Shown: piece by piece, positions 7,138 through 15,172 of the stretch
How positions within the stretch are numbered: position 1 is the stretch's first letter
How the letters are laid out: each line of letters begins with the position of its first letter
DNA from: JAGLTQ01 sp964605385
GTDB taxonomy: Bacteria > Pseudomonadota > Gammaproteobacteria > UBA6429 > Thiohalophilaceae
Length of the DNA: 25,770 nucleotides
Direction: 5' to 3'
Assembly (NCBI GenBank): GCA_964605385.1
Contig: CAZSCK010000036.1
Span: 1-25,770 of the forward strand
Program-made: the position numbers and the translations under genes
The notes under the pieces: model-generated
Told to the model about the DNA's origin: nothing
The model's database searches: none
Seen by the model: the letters and a program-made list of their open reading frames with translations, nothing else

Positions 7138-8025
7138 ATGTCTTCTTCTCGTGCACAAATTGTATTGAATAACCCGCTTCAATTTATTAAGCAGGTTTTT
7201 AAAGGTTTTCGTGCTAACCAGGGCTTCTTGTTATCGGGAGCCATTGCCTATTATACCTTGTTGTCGATTATTCCTATGATCGCATTGATTCTGGTGATGC
7301 TGTCACAATTTCAGGAGCCACAACAATTACTTGAAGTGTTGCGTGAATACCTTGCCTTAGTCACACCGGGGCAGGTTGATGTGGTGGTCAACCAGGTTGA
7401 AGTCTTTCTTAAAAACTGGAAAGTGATTGGCGTGTTAGGTTTTGTCTTGTTGTTGTTTTTCAGTTCCTTTGCCTTTACCGCTCTGGAAAACGCCATGTCG
7501 GTGATCTTTTTTCATCGGTTTTATATTAAACGCCGTCGTTTTTTTGTTTCAGCAATTATTCCGTATATTTACATTTTATTATTAGCCCTTGGATTACTGC
7601 TGGTAAGTATGGTCAGTGGTTTTTTACATTCGTTAAAGTTAGAGTCGCTCACACTGTTTGGTCATCAGTGGTCACTGAACCATATGGAAACTATTTTGGT
7701 TTATTTTCTTGGTGTCAGCGGTGAGATTATATTGTTGACATCTCTCTACCTGGTAATGCCAGTGGGTCGCTTGTCAATACAGTATGCGTTGATCGGTGGC
7801 ATTACGGCTACGCTATTATGGGAGTTGATGCGACATTTTTTAGTTTGGTATTTCTCAACGTTATCTCTGGTTAATGTCATCTATGGTGCTTTTACGACTT
7901 CGATTATTATCCTGGTAAGTTTAGAAATGGCATCGATCATTCTTTTATTAGGTGCACAAGTGATAGCGGAGTACGAACGTATTGGCACTGAGCATAAAAA
8001 TACTCATGGCTTGCAGAGTGAGTAA
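7138..8025 (+). CDS. YihY/BrkB family inner-membrane protein
   Basis: A protein of about 295 residues with six membrane segments. It shows the YihY (UPF0761) hallmarks: an N-terminal soluble stretch, then FLLSGAIAYYTLLSIIP, a central FSSFAFTALENAMSVIF, and near the C-terminus LVNVIYGAFTTSIIIL. The family was once called ribonuclease BN by mistake and BrkB from serum resistance in Bordetella. Its true function is still poorly defined, probably in the envelope. I chose ATG 7138 over the TTG at 7132 because GGGG at 7128-7131 is then correctly spaced. It starts 22 bases after the OB-fold gene and is followed 13 bases later by the SRAP gene, so all three may form an operon. Confidence 0.9.
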   Translation: MSSSRAQIVLNNPLQFIKQVFKGFRANQGFLLSGAIAYYTLLSIIPMIALILVMLSQFQEPQQLLEVLREYLALVTPGQVDVVVNQVEVFLKNWKVIGVLGFVLLLFFSSFAFTALENAMSVIFFHRFYIKRRRFFVSAIIPYIYILLLALGLLLVSMVSGFLHSLKLESLTLFGHQWSLNHMETILVYFLGVSGEIILLTSLYLVMPVGRLSIQYALIGGITATLLWELMRHFLVWYFSTLSLVNVIYGAFTTSIIILVSLEMASIILLLGAQVIAEYERIGTEHKNTHGLQSE

Positions 8026-8038
8026 GGTGAGTTAATAA

Positions 8039-8698
8039 ATGTGTGGCCGATTTTCACAAATTTCTTCTGCTCAAGAATACGCTGAACTTTTTGGCCTGGA
8101 GTCTGAGTTATCTTTTTCCCCTCGCTATAATGTTGCACCCAACTCAGATATTCTGGCTTGCCGAGTTTCACTCGAAGGCAACAAAGAACTGGTTCTCTTA
8201 CACTGGGGATTAGTACCGTCATGGTCAAAGGGTTTAGATAAACGTTTTAGTATGATTAATGCGCGAGCAGAAACGGTTGCGACTAAGCCGGCTTATCGTG
8301 CACCGTTTCGTCGTCATCGTTGTTTGATTCCGGTTGATGGTTTTTATGAGTGGCATGAAGAAAATGGTAAACAACCTTATTACATTAAACATCTGCATGA
8401 CACGCCGCTAGTGTTTGCGGGCTTGTGGGATCACTGGGATGATGGTGAAGGGGATAGAATAGAGTCTTGTTCTATTATTACCTGTGAGGCCAGTCCGTTT
8501 ATGTTACCGATTCATGAACGTATGCCAGTGATACTTAAACCGGAAAAGTTTGATGATTGGTTAGAGTCAAAAGACACCGATTATTTACAAACCTTGCTTG
8601 TCCCTTATGCCGAGTCGGATATTGAAATGTATCCTGTTTCACCTGCGGTGAACAATCCCGCACATGACAGTGCCGAGTTGCTTAATTGTTTATGGTAA
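8039..8698 (+). CDS. SRAP domain protein (YedK/HMCES), abasic-site crosslinking
   Basis: The 219-residue protein begins MCGRFSQ, leaving Cys2 as the N-terminal nucleophile after Met removal. The other active-site residues of the SRAP family are present: Asn74 in MINARAET, Glu104 in GFYEW and His159 in PIHERMPVIL. Family members (E. coli YedK, human HMCES) form a thiazolidine DNA-protein crosslink with abasic sites in single-stranded DNA and protect them from cleavage. The older annotation is SOS-associated peptidase. The AAGGTGAG RBS is well spaced. It ends only five bases from the convergent fbaB gene, leaving no room for a classic terminator. No LexA box was evident. Confidence 0.95.
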   Translation: MCGRFSQISSAQEYAELFGLESELSFSPRYNVAPNSDILACRVSLEGNKELVLLHWGLVPSWSKGLDKRFSMINARAETVATKPAYRAPFRRHRCLIPVDGFYEWHEENGKQPYYIKHLHDTPLVFAGLWDHWDDGEGDRIESCSIITCEASPFMLPIHERMPVILKPEKFDDWLESKDTDYLQTLLVPYAESDIEMYPVSPAVNNPAHDSAELLNCLW

Positions 8699-8703
8699 AA
8701 CAG

Positions 8704-9753
8704 TCAGGCAATCGTAACGTCATCGGATAAATAAACATCCTGAATCGCATTTAAAAGTTCTACACCTTCACTCATGGGTTTTTGAAATGCTTTGCGACCT
8801 GATATCAGACCCATTCCTCCGGCACGTTTATTAATAACAGCAGTGCGCACGGCTTGTTGCAGATCATTTGTCCCCGAGGCACCACCTGAGTTGATCATAC
8901 CAGTACGGCCCATGAAACAGTTTGCTACCTGGTAGCGAACCAGATCAATGGGATGGTCTGTGCATAATTTGTCATACATGCCAGGATGCGTTTTACCAAA
9001 ACCAATGGCACCAAAGCCACCATTATTCGTGGCTTGTTTTTGTTTAATGATGTCGGCATCAATGGTTGCGGCAAGGTGATTGGCCTGACCGGTGAGGTCA
9101 GCGGCAGTATGATAATCGGTGCCCTCTTTTTTGAAATCAGCATTGCGCAAATAAGCCCATAAGACTGTTACTAGTCCAAGTGAATGTGCATGTTCAAATG
9201 CTTCGCTTATTTCGGCTATCTGGCGGCGTGATTCAGTAGAGCCATAATAGACCGTGGCGCCCACGGCGACAGCGCCTAAATCAAAAGCTTGTTCAACACT
9301 GGCGAATAATGTTTGATCATAAATAGTGGGGTAGGTGAGTAATTCATTATGATTGATTTTCATGATCATCGGTATGCGGTGAGCATAATCACGAGAGACG
9401 GATTGCATGACACCCAGTGTTGATGCAATGGCGTTACATCCACCTTCAATCGCCAGTTCAAACAAGTTAGCCGGATCAAAATAAGCCGGGTTGGGTGCAA
9501 ATGAGGCACCAGCAGTATGTTCGACACCCTGATCAACCGGTAGCAGTGAGAGGTAACCGGTGCCTGCCAGACGGCCATGATTATAGATACTGTTGAGATT
9601 ACGTAAAACAGCCGGTTTTCGGTTTTTATGTGCAACAACGCGCTCGATGTAATCCGGCCCGGGCAGATGCAGGTTAGAATGTGTGATGGTATCACATTGG
9701 TGATTCAGTAAATCGTCGGCTTCATTTCCCAGAACAGTGGTAATATCAATCAT
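8704..9753 (-). CDS. fbaB: Class I fructose-bisphosphate aldolase, FbaB/DhnA type
   Basis: The 349-residue protein has the length and motifs of E. coli FbaB: a TIM barrel with LLPVDQGVEH (residues 70-79), GCNAIASTLG, the Schiff-base lysine in DADIIKQKQ (Lys237 or Lys239), and phosphate-binding glycine-rich segments near the C-terminus (NSGGASG, RAGGMGLISGR). It cleaves fructose-1,6-bisphosphate to two triose phosphates, or runs in reverse in gluconeogenesis. This archaeal-type enzyme needs no metal. The RBS AGGGAG precedes the ATG. The gene stands alone, divergent from the HAD hydrolase and convergent with SRAP. In E. coli FbaB is favoured in gluconeogenic growth; no regulatory site is obvious here. 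Confidence 0.94.
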   Translation of the reverse strand: MIDITTVLGNEADDLLNHQCDTITHSNLHLPGPDYIERVVAHKNRKPAVLRNLNSIYNHGRLAGTGYLSLLPVDQGVEHTAGASFAPNPAYFDPANLFELAIEGGCNAIASTLGVMQSVSRDYAHRIPMIMKINHNELLTYPTIYDQTLFASVEQAFDLGAVAVGATVYYGSTESRRQIAEISEAFEHAHSLGLVTVLWAYLRNADFKKEGTDYHTAADLTGQANHLAATIDADIIKQKQATNNGGFGAIGFGKTHPGMYDKLCTDHPIDLVRYQVANCFMGRTGMINSGGASGTNDLQQAVRTAVINKRAGGMGLISGRKAFQKPMSEGVELLNAIQDVYLSDDVTIA

Positions 9754-9865
9754 GTCAAACTCCCTTTACCTATGAATATGGCTGTTTTTCTTATCTCTGT
9801 GTTTAAGTATAGTTGTCTTTATCAAATAATAAATTGTTGTGAAACAAAAGAAGGTAATATATTGC

Positions 9866-10483
9866 ATGTCGAGTAAAAAAATCAGCGTGGTATTATTTGA
9901 CTATGGTGGCGTACTTGCCGATGAAGGTTTTCGTGATGGCCTTGCGGCGCTGGCAAAGGAGCAGGATCTGGATGCTGCGGCTATGCCTGCCGAAGGGATG
10001 AAAGCAGTTTATGATTCAGGTTTTGTTCTGGGTCGTGGTACCGCAGCTGACTTTTGGGCACTGATGCGTGAACGTACAGGATTGCAGGGGGATGACGATG
10101 TGCTTACTGATCGTATTTTGTCCGGCTTTGTGATCCGACCATGGATGATAGAACGGGTGCAACAGTTACATGAGCAGGGTTATGTTACGGGTATACTGAG
10201 TGATCAGACTGATTGGTTAGATAGATTGAATAAGAAGAATCATTTTTTTGATGCCTTCGACCATGTGTTTAATAGCTATTACCTGCGTAAAGGAAAACAA
10301 GATCCATCATTGTTTACTGATGTGGCAACAGAACTGGGAATGCCACCTGGTGAGATACTTTTTATTGATGATAATGCGAGCAATGTAGCTCGAGCCCGGG
10401 ATATGGGTATGCAAGTACTTCAGTTTATTGATAAGGAAATTTTTCTTTTGGAGCTAAAACAACTAACACAGAAAATGGAGTAG
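9866..10483 (+). CDS. HAD-superfamily hydrolase (subfamily IA)
   Basis: A protein of about 205 residues starting at ATG 9866, which has GAAGG ten bases upstream. A GTG at 9839 could add nine residues. Motif I is VVLFDYGGVL (Asp nucleophile; Gly replaces the usual second Asp, as in the YihX group), motif II is around ILSDQTDW, a lysine lies in LRKGKQDPSLF, and motif IV is FIDDNASNVARARDMGM. The layout matches YihX-like sugar-phosphate or nucleotide phosphatases, some of which act as epoxide-hydrolase-like HADs. The substrate cannot be read from the sequence. The TAG stop is two bases from the TraB gene start, so the pair is translated from one message. Confidence 0.88.
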   Translation: MSSKKISVVLFDYGGVLADEGFRDGLAALAKEQDLDAAAMPAEGMKAVYDSGFVLGRGTAADFWALMRERTGLQGDDDVLTDRILSGFVIRPWMIERVQQLHEQGYVTGILSDQTDWLDRLNKKNHFFDAFDHVFNSYYLRKGKQDPSLFTDVATELGMPPGEILFIDDNASNVARARDMGMQVLQFIDKEIFLLELKQLTQKME

Positions 10484-10485
10484 CA

Positions 10486-11349
10486 ATGCATAAATATTTA
10501 TTTATATTATTTATATTATTTATATTCCCTTCGGTGTGTTTTTCTGAAACATCACTTTGGCACATTTCTAAAAACGGTAATGAATTATATTTAGGTGGTA
10601 CGATTCATGTACTTAAAAAAGAAGATTACCCTTTACCTGTTGAATTTAATAAAGCCTTTCAAAAGTCAAACAAACTTGTGTTTGAAACAAACATTGAAAT
10701 GACTAAAACCCCTGAGTTTGCAATGAAAATGGCTCAAATGCTCACATTTCCTACTGGTAAATCATTAAAGGATGCTATTAGCGAAAAAACATTTAATAAG
10801 CTAAAAAAGTATCTGGCTGAAAGAAGTATTCCAATTGAGTCGCTTCTTAACTTTAAACCCTCAATGGTTGTTCTTGTTATCACCGTTATAGAGCTTCAGA
10901 AAATGGGTATGGTGGATATTGGTGTTGATGAATATTTTCATAACAAAGCTAAACAGGTAGGAAAAATAACAGAGTATTTTGAAACGGTTGATGAGCAACT
11001 GGAATTCATTCGTACCATGGGGCAGGGTAATGAAGATGCAATGTTATTAAGTAGTATTAATGACATGAGTCGAATGGAAACTGCGATGAATACAATTAAG
11101 TCTGCATGGCTAAGTGGCGACGAAAATAAATTGGTTGAGGTGGGTTTAACAGAAATGATACGTGACTACCCGGATATATATCAATCATTGTTAGTTAAAC
11201 GAAATAATAACTGGATGCCTCATATAGAACGAATGATGATCGATAAAAACATTGAAATGATTTTAGTCGGTGCATTACATTTGGTTGGCAAAGATGGGTT
11301 GTTACAACAACTTCGTAAAAAAGGTTATCGGGTTAAGAAATTTAAATAG
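10486..11349 (+). CDS. TraB/GumN family exported protein
   Basis: The 287-residue protein has a short signal peptide (residues 1-20, probable cleavage after CFS). The two TraB/GumN (Tiki-like) signatures follow: GGTIHVL at 37-43 and the C-terminal GALHLVGKDGLL. These GxxH motifs and the acidic residue in FETNIE form the proposed metal site of this family, which is related to EreA/PrgY/Tiki metalloprotease folds. Cellular function is unproven for most bacterial members. GGAG five bases before the ATG lies inside the end of the HAD gene, showing coupling. The signal peptide is built on a 9-bp tandem repeat (LFI three times). Confidence 0.88.
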   Translation: MHKYLFILFILFIFPSVCFSETSLWHISKNGNELYLGGTIHVLKKEDYPLPVEFNKAFQKSNKLVFETNIEMTKTPEFAMKMAQMLTFPTGKSLKDAISEKTFNKLKKYLAERSIPIESLLNFKPSMVVLVITVIELQKMGMVDIGVDEYFHNKAKQVGKITEYFETVDEQLEFIRTMGQGNEDAMLLSSINDMSRMETAMNTIKSAWLSGDENKLVEVGLTEMIRDYPDIYQSLLVKRNNNWMPHIERMMIDKNIEMILVGALHLVGKDGLLQQLRKKGYRVKKFK

Positions 11350-11400
11350 GTTATATTATTTTGCTACCTGTTTTTTTATTACAATAATTATTGGCTCATT

Positions 11401-12399
11401 ATGATTACAAAAAATAGTTTACAAAAAGCCGCTGAACAAAAGATTATCTCAACTGAACAGGTTGATCCGCTTTATCATTTTCTTCAGCAACAACCGTCAG
11501 ATTCTCTATCTGATAATCGAGAAGAACCACTCCGGTTTATACGCAGCTTTGGAGATGTATTTATAACATTGGGTGTAGTTCTGTTAGTGATATCTATTAA
11601 TCTATCGAATATTTCCGGTATTTATTATTTACTTCCAGCCGCTTTTTTTGTACTTGTAGCTGAGTGGTTGGTGCGTGTGCGTCGTTTGGCATTACCGGGG
11701 ATGGCTATTTTACTTTCTATTTTATTTTTTGTGAATAAAATAACGTTATTTGAAAATGACAGCGCGACTATTTTTAAGTTTGCAGTGTTGAGTATTACCA
11801 GCTTACTATTTTACCTCCGTTATAAAATGCCCTTTAGTTTATTACCGCTGGCTGCAAGCTTGGTGGCGATGTTTATTATTTTTATGGGCGTTGATGTATT
11901 TAAAACTCCGATTGTTTTTGCTGGATGTGGCTTGATCATTTTTGCTGTCGCATTGTGGTTTGACTCACAAGATACCGAAAGGGTCTCGCACTTGAGTGAT
12001 AGTGCATTTTGGTTGCATTTGCTGGCATCGCCGTTGATTGTTCATGGCTTGATGGTTTCTATGCTGATAAGTGAACAACAATGGTTATCGATATTGAATA
12101 AAGAAGTAATGATTATTGTGTTCTTCGCGGGCTTCTTTTTAGTTGCGTTATTGGTTGATAGACGTGCCATGCTCATTTCAACGCAACTGTATATCATTTA
12201 TGCCCTTACACAATTATTTAAGGACAAACTTAATAGCACTGAAGATATTATTATTTATGTTTTAATAGCCTTGGGACTATTTGTAATCTATTTTGGTGCT
12301 TATTGGTATAAGTCACGTCGATTTATCTTTGGGGCTTTGTCGGACAGTGTTATTAGCCGTTACATCCCTGATCTGAATACCCAGGATGTGAAGCGATAA
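11401..12399 (+). CDS. Polytopic membrane protein, DUF2157/DUF4401-like
   Basis: A 332-residue protein with a soluble N-terminus of about 50 residues, then roughly nine to ten hydrophobic helices. The N-terminal part (KAAEQKIISTEQVDPLYHFL), followed by FIRSFGDVFITLGVVLL, matches the general layout of DUF2157/DUF4401 membrane proteins, in which a short helical recognition segment precedes many helices. A later conserved-looking motif is DSAFWLHLLASPLIVH. No transport or enzymatic motif is visible. It starts 51 bases after the TraB gene, without a strong RBS. The assignment is to a fold class only. Confidence 0.72.
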   Translation: MITKNSLQKAAEQKIISTEQVDPLYHFLQQQPSDSLSDNREEPLRFIRSFGDVFITLGVVLLVISINLSNISGIYYLLPAAFFVLVAEWLVRVRRLALPGMAILLSILFFVNKITLFENDSATIFKFAVLSITSLLFYLRYKMPFSLLPLAASLVAMFIIFMGVDVFKTPIVFAGCGLIIFAVALWFDSQDTERVSHLSDSAFWLHLLASPLIVHGLMVSMLISEQQWLSILNKEVMIIVFFAGFFLVALLVDRRAMLISTQLYIIYALTQLFKDKLNSTEDIIIYVLIALGLFVIYFGAYWYKSRRFIFGALSDSVISRYIPDLNTQDVKR

Positions 12400-12504
12400 A
12401 TACCGTAGCAAAGATCAATTATTCTTCGTTTAAATATTGAAGCGTATTTCAGTGTTCAATCTGCTATTCTTATTAACTAAATAATCTTAAAGAGGACATA
12501 AACC

Positions 12505-13458
12505 ATGTTTATAAATGAATTTTTGGATGTGATTTTCAGCTTTTGGACGGCCCTGGCCATATTAATTATTATTGTGGTGAAGTCGTCTGTTAAATTTGTG
12601 CCACAGAACAGGGCCTATGTTGTCGAGCGCTTTGGTAAGTACAATAAAACTATGGTTGCGGGTCTTAATATCCTTTTCCCCTTTATTGATAAAGTGGCTT
12701 ATAACCAGTCATTAAAAGAACATGCGTTTGATGTACCCAGCCAGTCAGCGATTACCAAAGATAATATTTCACTGGTAGTTGATGGTGTTCTGTATATTAA
12801 ATTACTTGATCCTTACAAGGCATCTTATGGTGTGGATAATTATGTGTATGCGGTAAGCCAGTTGGCGCAAACCACCATGCGTAGTGAAATTGGTAAAATT
12901 GATCTGGATAAAACATTCGAAGAACGTGAAAGCCTGAATACCAATATCGTACAAGCGATTAACACGGCGTCTGCACCCTGGGGTGTACAGGTGCTGCGTT
13001 ATGAAATTAAGGATATTGAACCACCGCGTACTATTTTAGAGGCAATGGAACGCCAGATGAAAGCTGAACGTGAAAAACGCGCAACGATTCTTGAGTCTGA
13101 AGGTAGTCGTCAGTCGTCTATTAATGTGGCCGAAGGTGACAAACGGGCGCAGGTATTAGCGGCCGAAGCGGATAAGGCTGAACAGATTTTACGTGCTGAA
13201 GGTGAGGCGCAGGCGATTATTGCAGTTGCCAATGCACAAGCAGAGGCTCTTAATACTGTTGGTCAGGTTGCTAAAACGGAAGAGGGTCAAAAAGCGATTC
13301 AGCTGGATCTGGCTGAAAAAGCGATTGAAGCAAAACATGCTATTGCGAAAGATTCCACCGTGGTGTTGTTACCCGATGGTAGCAGTAATGCAGCAACGGT
13401 CGTGGCTGAAGCGATGACTATTATTAATACATTAAATACGGGTAAAACCGCTAGCTAA
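12505..13458 (+). CDS. qmcA: SPFH/band-7 stomatin-like protein QmcA
   Basis: The 317-residue protein has one N-terminal membrane helix (about 13-27), then the SPFH domain starting VPQNRAYVVERFGKY, with IPFIDKVAY-like (LFPFIDKVAY) and ISLVVDGVLYIKL strands, and ERESLNTNIVQAIN. A long Ala/Glu-rich coiled coil follows (about 190-275, QMKAEREKRA onward). This is the QmcA (YbbK) pattern: a cage-forming membrane scaffold linked to protease and quality control. RBS AGAGGA is present. The nfeD gene follows 15 bases downstream, the classic pairing of stomatin-like proteins with NfeD partners. Confidence 0.94.
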   Translation: MFINEFLDVIFSFWTALAILIIIVVKSSVKFVPQNRAYVVERFGKYNKTMVAGLNILFPFIDKVAYNQSLKEHAFDVPSQSAITKDNISLVVDGVLYIKLLDPYKASYGVDNYVYAVSQLAQTTMRSEIGKIDLDKTFEERESLNTNIVQAINTASAPWGVQVLRYEIKDIEPPRTILEAMERQMKAEREKRATILESEGSRQSSINVAEGDKRAQVLAAEADKAEQILRAEGEAQAIIAVANAQAEALNTVGQVAKTEEGQKAIQLDLAEKAIEAKHAIAKDSTVVLLPDGSSNAATVVAEAMTIINTLNTGKTAS

Positions 13459-13473
13459 AATAAGGAATGCGCG

Positions 13474-13950
13474 ATGATTACTGATTATATTGTCACTCAC
13501 CAGCCCGAATTTTGGCTGGTGTTTGGTTTTGCTTTGCTGGCGTTAGAAGTTGTTACTGGTTTTACCGTGGGCGTATTTTTGTTTGCGGGTTTGGGCGCAT
13601 TAACGACGGGTGGTTTAATGAGTTTTGGTGTACTGCCAGAAACATGGATTGCAGGTATAGCCAGCACTGGCATTAGCACAGGTGTGATTACCACATTGTT
13701 GTGGAAACAATTAAAGAAATTACAAGGCAGTCGTGCTGTACAAAAAGATAATAGCAGTGACCTGGTTGGTTATACTTTTGTTGTTGAAAGTGATATTTCA
13801 GCAACTCAACCTGGCTCAATACATTATTCTGGTATCAGCTGGAAAGTTGTGATTGATAAAGATGCTGGTGTGGACACTATTGAAGCAGGGAAAAGTGTAA
13901 CAGTTAACTCGGTTGATGTGGGCGTGTTTAAGGTTAAATTGTCTTCATAG
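13474..13950 (+). CDS. NfeD family membrane protein, partner of QmcA
   Basis: The 158-residue protein has hydrophobic helices at about 12-75 (FWLVFGFALLALEVVTGF, VFLFAGLGALTTGGL, and a third) and a C-terminal soluble OB-fold of about 60 residues (LVGYTFVVESDIS...GSIHYSGISWKVVID...VNSVDVGVFKVKL). This is the short NfeD form (YbbJ-like) without the ClpP-like protease domain. The family works with SPFH proteins in membrane microdomains. RBS AAGGA lies eight bases before the ATG. Length and order are typical. Confidence 0.93.
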   Translation: MITDYIVTHQPEFWLVFGFALLALEVVTGFTVGVFLFAGLGALTTGGLMSFGVLPETWIAGIASTGISTGVITTLLWKQLKKLQGSRAVQKDNSSDLVGYTFVVESDISATQPGSIHYSGISWKVVIDKDAGVDTIEAGKSVTVNSVDVGVFKVKLSS

Positions 13951-13993
13951 ATAATTATTTTAGTAGAAAATAAAAAGAAGGCGTATCTATTCA

Positions 13994-14536
13994 GTGGCAC
14001 TAAAACCAACGATTTATAAATTCAGAATTTCATTATCCGATCTTAATCGAAACTATTACGACTCACTCAATTTAACCATAGCACAACATCCTTCTGAAAA
14101 AATTGAACGCATGATGGTTCGAGTTTTAGCTTATTGTATTAATGCTCAGGAGAATATGAGCTTTACCAAAGGGCTGAGTGAGATAGACGAACCTGATATA
14201 TGGGTTCGTACACTGGATGATCAAATTTCATTATGGATTGATGTTGGTGAACCTGCATTCGATAGAATTAAAAAAGTTTGCCGGTTGGCTGAAAAAGTTA
14301 AGATTTATTGTTTTAATTCAAAAGCTGATGTTTGGTGGAGTCAGTCACAACAAAAGGTTAATCAATTAAAAGCATCTGTTTATAAATTTGATTGGGAAAA
14401 TATTCAGGTACTGGCTGCGTTGGTAGAGAGAACAATGGATATGTCGATCAGCATTACAGGTGATTCAGCCTATATTGCGACTGAATCAGGTGAATGCGAA
14501 GTGAGTTGGCTGGCATTACAGGAAATAAGAAACTAG
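13994..14536 (+). CDS. yaeQ: YaeQ family protein (PD-(D/E)XK-like fold)
   Basis: The 180-residue protein aligns from end to end with E. coli YaeQ: MALKPTIYKFRISLSDLNRNYY at the start, HPSEKIERMMVRVLAYC, then EPDIWVRTLDDQISLWIDVG and KVKIYCFNSKADVWW. YaeQ structures show a compact variant of the PD-(D/E)XK nuclease fold, and no cellular activity is firmly known. The start is GTG at 13994, supported by the MALK N-terminus shared with YaeQ and by GAAGG about 12 bases upstream. It is separated from nfeD by 43 bases. Confidence 0.93.
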   Translation: MALKPTIYKFRISLSDLNRNYYDSLNLTIAQHPSEKIERMMVRVLAYCINAQENMSFTKGLSEIDEPDIWVRTLDDQISLWIDVGEPAFDRIKKVCRLAEKVKIYCFNSKADVWWSQSQQKVNQLKASVYKFDWENIQVLAALVERTMDMSISITGDSAYIATESGECEVSWLALQEIRN

Positions 14537-14602
14537 TGATTTAAAACAGTGAGTTGTGTGATTTTAATAAGTTTAAAAAATTATTACCAGGTATAGAAAG
14601 TA

Positions 14603-15052
14603 ATGTTAAAAGCAATTAAGAAATTTTTTGACGATAAAATTAATGTAATTGAACCACAAGATCTAGAACACCCGTTACGTCTTGCTACGGCTGCATTAAT
14701 GGTTGAAATGATGTTGAATGATGGTAAAAAGCATGATTCAGAAGAAAAGGTTTTAAAAAGAAAACTGCAACAAATATTTTCGCTATCAAGTATAGAAACC
14801 AGTGACTTATTCGACCTGGCGCATGATGAAGCAAAACAGGCTGTAGGCTTGCATGAATTTACCAGTCTTATTGCTAAGGGTTTTTCACAAGAGCAAAAAA
14901 TAAAAGTGATCGAAAACTTATGGGCAGTGGCTTATGCGGATAATCATTTAGATCCGTATGAAGAGTTGATGGTAAGGAAAATTTCCGATTTAATTTATGT
15001 TTCACATTCTGATTTTATTAATGCAAAGCATCGTATTATCAAAGAGATTTAG
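14603..15052 (+). CDS. TerB-domain protein (TerB/DjlA-like)
   Basis: The 149-residue, all-helical protein matches the TerB fold: HPLRLATAALMVEMMLNDGKKHDSEEK near the N-terminus, and IENLWAVAYADNHLDPYEELMVRKISDLIYV in the second repeat, with Asp and Glu residues (DG...E, ADNHLDPYE) that bind metal in family members. Related domains occur in tellurite-resistance TerB and in the DnaJ-like DjlA. No ter operon is in the window, so a tellurite role is not implied. AGAAAG lies shortly before the ATG. It sits 66 bases after yaeQ. Confidence 0.88.
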   Translation: MLKAIKKFFDDKINVIEPQDLEHPLRLATAALMVEMMLNDGKKHDSEEKVLKRKLQQIFSLSSIETSDLFDLAHDEAKQAVGLHEFTSLIAKGFSQEQKIKVIENLWAVAYADNHLDPYEELMVRKISDLIYVSHSDFINAKHRIIKEI

Positions 15053-15172
15053 CTTCTTTTATTTCATTTTTAACTAAGTATTAACATAATTACATAGACG
15101 AAAGACATCTGTCCTGTTACTTTCCCTTTTTGAATGCCTCTCTCTCAAATTACTCAAAACAGGTCGTTTGAA

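Noticed and set aside
8704..9753. 2-amino-3,7-dideoxy-D-threo-hept-6-ulosonate synthase or LsrF for the DhnA-type aldolase
   Set aside because: The 349-residue length and sequence blocks match FbaB, while those relatives are shorter (about 265-290 residues).
14603..15052. Tellurite resistance locus
   Set aside because: Only a TerB-fold domain is present; no terA, terC, terD or terE genes are nearby.
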